Of a stretch of DNA of 64,000 bases, positions 63,782-64,000 are shown one piece after another. Position 1 is the stretch's first letter. Each line of letters begins with the position of its first letter. The position numbers and the translations under genes were made by a program. Origin of the DNA: Streptomyces sp. NBC_00691. GTDB taxonomy: Bacteria > Actinomycetota > Actinomycetes > Streptomycetales > Streptomycetaceae. The notes beneath the pieces are model-generated. The model saw nothing but the letters and a program-made list of their open reading frames with translations. It was not told where the DNA came from and did not search any database. The stretch spans positions 6,882,001 through 6,946,000 of the forward strand of contig NZ_CP109007.1 of the NCBI RefSeq assembly GCF_036226665.1, read 5' to 3'.

Positions 63782-64000
63782 TCAGGACAGGGCCCGCCAG
63801 GTCTCGTTCAGCGCCACCCGGAACGCCTCGGTCTCCTCCGGGCCCAGGCCGGCGGTCATGCGTTCCTCGATGCGGCGGGCCGGCTCGGCGTACTCGTCGA
63901 GCAGCCGCCGTCCGGGGTCGGCGAGCAGGATGAGGCGTTCGCGGCGGTTGGTCGGATGGGGCTCGCGGCGGATCAGGCCGCGGGCCTCCAGCGCGCGGAC
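63782..64000 (-). CDS. MarR family transcriptional regulator, C-terminal part (5' end beyond window)
   Basis: The last 72 residues of a MarR protein reading in from the window edge. The wing and start of the dimerisation helices are clear: 'LEARGLIRREPHPTNRRERLILLADPG' followed by 'LLDEYAEPARRIEERMTAGLGPEETEAF'. This is the standard MarR order of recognition helix, wing and C-terminal helix. It is convergent with the TetR gene. The target is unknown. Confidence 0.85.
   Translation of the reverse strand, partial: VRALEARGLIRREPHPTNRRERLILLADPGRRLLDEYAEPARRIEERMTAGLGPEETEAFRVALNETWRALS

Overview
The window is high-GC actinobacterial DNA and almost certainly comes from a Streptomyces chromosome. 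GC is near 70%+, third codon positions are strongly G/C, GTG starts are frequent and 1-4 bp gene overlaps (GTGA/ATGA) are common. It also has a complete hopanoid cluster, a 'conservon' (cvn) operon, a c-di-AMP riboswitch in front of a LysM/M23 cell-wall gene, and only one TTA codon that I found in any called gene.

Layout. 1-6.4 kb: the end of an AraC/GlxA-type regulator with a DJ-1/PfpI protein, an enoyl-CoA hydratase-like protein, a DUF308 membrane protein, an RsbW-like ATPase, type I IPP isomerase, a methyltransferase-acetyltransferase fusion and a CDF metal exporter. 6.8-13.8 kb: a seven-gene operon with two CDP-alcohol phosphotransferases, a LicC-like nucleotidyltransferase, a glycerol-1-phosphate dehydrogenase-like enzyme, a GT2 glycosyltransferase and a Wzm/Wzt-type ABC exporter. 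It looks like a make-and-export pathway for an unidentified phospho-polyol glycoconjugate. 14.8-25.6 kb: hopanoid biosynthesis (hpnC, hpnD, small ORF, hpnE, polyprenyl diphosphate synthase, shc, hpnG, hpnH, aminotransferase) followed by an XRE-cupin regulator and a small membrane protein. The ispG and dxs genes that I remember between hpnH and the aminotransferase in S. coelicolor are absent.

25.6-40.2 kb: a tyrosine phosphatase, the riboswitch-controlled M23 peptidase, an SGNH hydrolase, the minus-strand STM4011-STM4015 cluster (two radical SAM proteins, an alkaline-phosphatase-like hydrolase, an ATP-grasp-like protein and a leucine-rich-repeat-like protein) facing a DUF6745-type pair, then a SIMPL protein, a TetR regulator, a Glu/Leu-type dehydrogenase and an MBL-fold hydrolase. 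40.6-44.5 kb: a conservon with a GAF protein as fifth gene; cvnC carries the TTA codon. 44.6-46.5 kb: an acyl-CoA dehydrogenase, an AT-richer regulatory patch and tRNA-Pro(GGG).

46.6-54.6 kb: a compact aromatic catabolic locus with an IclR regulator, 4-hydroxybenzoate hydroxylase and the protocatechuate 4,5-cleavage (lig) enzymes. It includes a single-chain LigA-LigB fusion, and together the enzymes can take 4-hydroxybenzoate to pyruvate and oxaloacetate. 54.7-64 kb: an oligopeptide/nickel-type ABC importer, a divergent LacI regulator with a perfect palindromic operator inside the importer promoter, an amidohydrolase, a TetR regulator and a truncated MarR gene. All functions are read from sequence motifs and gene context; no database search was run.
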